Below are positions 17,801 to 20,890 of a stretch of 20,890 nucleotides of DNA, one piece after another (position 1 is the first letter of the stretch; each line of letters opens with the position of its first letter). This DNA is from Carex sylvatica (Eukaryota > Streptophyta > Magnoliopsida > Poales > Cyperaceae), in contig CAXKVR010000323.1 of the NCBI GenBank assembly GCA_964058845.1, forward strand, positions 1 to 20,890. The letters are read 5' to 3'. Under the pieces are notes generated by a model that did not search any database, was not told the DNA's origin, and saw only the letters and a list, made by a program, of their open reading frames with translations. The translations under genes and the position numbers were made by a program.

Positions 17801-18116
17801 TTAGGTCATGTTTGGTTGCAGAGTAAAGATGGAGTGAGCCCCTTATTCCACGTTTAAGGAGTCAAACGAGAAGTAAAATATGAGTAAGATGTGAGTTAAT
17901 CCGGAATAAGTTACTCAATTTCTCTATGTGCATGAATTTACTCCACGCTTACTCCATCTATGAGGTTCATTATCATAGACATGGATTCATTTTCTAATAA
18001 CTTACTCCTTTATATAGATTATTTTAATCTATAACTTAAGTTACCAAATAAGATATAAAATTTAAAAAGATAAAGTAATTTATTCTTCATTAACTTCACA
18101 ATCAAACATGACCTAA
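17801..18116 (+). mobile_element. TIR MITE, PIF/Harbinger- or hAT-type
   Basis: The element runs from TTAGGTCATGTTTGGTTG to CAATCAAACATGACCTAA, near-perfect inverted ends of about 17 bases with looser subterminal pairing (GATGGAGTGAG against CTTACTCCATC). The GGTCATGTTTGGTTG word fits Tourist-like MITEs, but the outer TTA and TAA are complementary, not direct, so the duplication is not decisive. It abuts the right edge of the dispersed repeat. Confidence 0.65.
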
Positions 18117-19923
18117 ATTTTTTGCGTCTAAACCAAACAAAATCGGTCATGGTTAATTTATAATCCCACAAGTCATGAACCATGCGTCCTTGTATTGATT
18201 TATGTTATAATAAAGATCAAGACGCACTACTTTCGCCAAACCTTATGCAAATGATCTATCAATTTGAAACTCTCTCCTTGATCTTCACAATACACAAAAT
18301 ATATTTAAACTTCTAGATAGTGATTCTAAAGAGAGGATCAAAGGGAAAAACATGTCCCAATTTGATTTCAAGTGAGAAAATTGGATCTCGAAGCAAGATA
18401 TCCGATTTTGCTAAGATATATATATATATATATATATATTTTTAAGGTTAGCGCAAAGGTTGCCGCTAACAATATATTAATTAAAAAATATTAAGGTTAT
18501 ATTTCCACAAATACTGTAAAGAAAAAAGTAAAGAAAGAAAAGCCTCCTATATTTCCTATGGAAATTGAGTTGTCAAATCTATGAACTCATCTTATCTCTC
18601 AATGACAGTCTTTATTCAACGAGATCTTCATGAACTTCAAGCAGAAAGAAAATGTGCAAGAACTTGAAATGCCAAGTATGAAATAAACTGCACAAATATT
18701 TTAAAAATCGATTTCCAGCGCAGCATGATTTAATAAAATCCAGATAACCTAGATGCCACAAAAAAGATGTATGGATCTGTAGATTTGCATGAATTTGAGA
18801 TGTGTTAATTAGTTCCTGTTTAATAGCTGTCTCAAATAGACTTATTTACATTATGTTCCCAGTTGTCAGAGCACGGATATTGTTTCTAATATAAGCAACT
18901 TGTGGTACAAATAGTACCGTATGAATTGGAGATCATGTGAGAGGCGCTGATTGCTAGAAGGGGTAATCCATTTCTTTACCCTAGGTGTTTATTCCTTTTA
19001 GTTCATTGGACGAACATAAGATCTGGTGTTGCAAATAAATATAACTTTGATGGAAAATTTTACAAAGTCAGAATGTAAAGTTATGTAATGATTAGTTAGG
19101 AGGAGTTTCATAAAAGGCCAAAAGTTGGATTTGAACTAACGACACGCCTTATATTATTATAATGATATTATCATAACAATATATAATAAGAAGAGGATTT
19201 TTCATATCTTAAGTAGTGGGTGTGGTGTTTTTTTGTTTTATTAATTAAACTTTAAAGGTTCCAAACAACAAAATTCGTTGAAATTATTCTTCTCAGTTTC
19301 ATAATATTTTTAGGTCATTTCATACAAGATCAATAATATGTGAAATTAACGAAATTGTTAACTCCCGTCAATACAGTTTTAGTTCATTTATTGTAAGGAC
19401 TCACAATATTACACATAAATAAAACATTTATGAAATTTAAACATGTTACTTATTTATGAAGATGAACAAAATCAACATATTAGATTCAAATATTAAATAT
19501 TAAATTTTAAATACTATTAAAAAAAACCAACATATAACATCAAAATCCACTTTATTCTTTGTTGTATGATAATTGTATTTTGTTCAGGTGAATGGGACAT
19601 TCAAAATTGCAGTGAAATTTCTCAAAAATAGCAATAAAAAAGTGATGAACATGAAGCTCACTGATCTTTTCTAAATGATGTTGCATGTTCAGAATATTTT
19701 TGCTCTGAACTGGCCCACCACTCCTACAGACACCATGCATTTACTTTATTTAGTCAAAAATAAAATTAAGTACTAATTATATACAAATTTTTATCATGTA
19801 TGAATATTATACTATTTCAAATTTAAATTAGTACATTATAAACATGTATAGATGACTGAATTTGACTCTGAAAGCTTTTTGAAACATTATATTATTGGGT
19901 GGTCATTTTTTAAGTGGTGAATG
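18117..19923. other. Non-coding intergenic stretch
   Basis: No gene recognised. It holds an (AT)12 microsatellite at 18416-18439, and right after it a small hairpin GTTAGCG...CGCTAAC (18447-18470). On the minus strand near 19116-19130 GTTCAAATCC resembles a tRNA B box without a convincing A box. Confidence 0.45.
18416..18439. repeat. (AT)12 microsatellite
   Basis: Uninterrupted AT dinucleotides, followed immediately by T5 and the hairpin at 18447-18470. Confidence 0.9.
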
Positions 19924-19960
19924 CAGGGGCGGACGCAGAATTTCTGTCAGGGGGGCAAAA
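19924..19960 (+). repeat. One end of a GGGGCGGA-type dispersed repeat
   Basis: CAGGGGCGGACGCAGAATTT followed by CAGGGGGGCAAAAT resembles a repeat terminus often seen in plant genomes. The matching opposite end was not found before the window ends, so the extent is unknown. Confidence 0.35.
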
Positions 19961-20339
19961 TCGGGTTCAAATAACTTATCGGATTTAAACCCATTAATTA
20001 ATCGGGTACTAAATTTATTAGAATCAGGTGAATCGGTCGGAATTGGTCGAATCGGATCTGAAACTACGTTTTTTTTTCATAAAACTATTTTGTACTTAAC
20101 ATAAAAAATTATTATGTCAAATACTAATGTTGGCATTATTTTTCGTAATTTAATCATTTTTATTTTTTGCTATTAGAAAATCTGAAAATAAAGAAGAATG
20201 AGCTATTAATCTGCCTCAAACAACTTTTTTCTTACCTACGGTCCAATTGGAGCCTTTTGTCCTTCAACTAACAATTCAAAAGGAAAATAAGTATTAAATA
20301 ATAATACAAGCCCAATAAATTGCAACCCATTCATTTAGA

Positions 20340-20890
20340 TTTATAGTCCCACCTGTCAGAAGTTTCTTCTCCATCTAGTTTCGCTGTTTTCAATTTTCAC
20401 GCTATCTAGGCTGCTAATCAAAGACTCAAATCACAAAATCTCGAAAAAAAAGCTGAATCTCCCATCTAAGAGAGAATCAGTTCGATTCAGACAAAAACTC
20501 GATCTAGAGAGAGGCAAACTAATTTTTAGGGAGGAGCAAAGAAGAACCGAGTATATTTTTTTCTACTAAATTTCAAAATTCAGGAGGCAGCAGAAGCAAA
20601 TTTGCACCGGTAGTCCAAAGAAATTGGGTAATTTTAAAATTCACTCTATTTATTTCCTTTTTCTTAGCCTCTCGGTGACTACTCCTGGTTCTGGGGACCA
20701 TTATGATTACTCAACCTCTTTTAATTTAATCCTCAATTAGTTACAGAATTTTTGTTTTGTTTTTTTGGAGAATCCATCAGTTTTGCTGCAGTATATTTCT
20801 GCGCCTAGCAATAAATATAGCTCCCTCGAGAAACTGCCTTGGGAGAAGACAAACATGATACTATCCACCGACCAAAGTTACTTTCAAACC
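20340..20890 (+). other. Possible 5' end of a plus-strand gene
   Basis: The sequence turns pyrimidine- and purine-patchy in the manner of a plant 5' leader. A donor GG|GTAATT at 20628 and an acceptor TTTTGCTGCAG ending at 20791 would bound a 164-base 5' UTR intron rich in T. The next exon reaches ATG at 20855 and opens MILSTDQSYFQT to the window edge. The protein is not recognisable from 12 residues. The call rests on splice-site shape and composition only. Confidence 0.35.

Noticed and set aside
19110..19165. B-box-like GTTCAAATCC on the minus strand, possible SINE
   Set aside because: No A box at the expected distance upstream, no tail and no target duplication.
1..20890. CRISPR arrays, operons, phage or plasmid features, viral genes
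   Set aside because: Direct repeats here are transposon- or slippage-derived with no spacer pattern, and the reverse transcriptase belongs to a LINE. No virus-type gene was recognised.

Overview
The window looks like intergenic DNA from a flowering plant nuclear genome. It is AT-rich, contains one intronless SAUR-type gene, and is otherwise filled with degraded plant transposons: an L1-type LINE, Mutator-like (MULE) elements and MITEs with 9-bp target duplications, hAT-type elements with 8-bp duplications, and tRNA-derived SINE pieces. The species cannot be told from the sequence. There is no prokaryotic-style operon, CRISPR array, rRNA gene or intact transposase.

Layout. At 1-2466 there is non-coding DNA, a possible small first exon on the minus strand (448-672) and an old dispersed repeat (1151-1500). 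At 2467-2866 two copies of one 179-bp MULE-MITE lie 25 bp apart, each with its own perfect 9-bp target duplication. At 3533-4784 is a non-autonomous MULE whose terminal repeats carry palindromic cassettes. At 5510-5686 is an older MITE related to the pair. From 5947 to 12185 there is a three-level nest. A 1.48-kb MULE (10700-12176) received a 5'-truncated LINE (5967-10694, minus strand) at the first bases of its left end, and a 390-bp MULE-MITE (8244-8633) then inserted in the LINE reverse-transcriptase domain. All three levels have identifiable target duplications.

The best-supported gene is the SAUR gene at 12887-13363 (minus strand, 158 aa). Its upstream side holds a SINE fragment (13594-13651) and two MITE copies (13953-14066, 14086-14305). 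From 15.8 to 18.1 kb there is a second repeat cluster: a two-unit tandem repeat, a hAT-like element with a SINE inside it, a second copy of the dispersed repeat split by a clear hAT MITE, and a terminal-inverted-repeat MITE. The last 500 bases may be the 5' end of another gene on the plus strand (5' UTR intron 20628-20791, candidate ATG at 20855).

The genes do not form a pathway. The main interest is the layered insertion history and the modular design of the two MULEs. They share an internal module of about 198 bp, but their terminal repeats carry unrelated palindromic cassettes.
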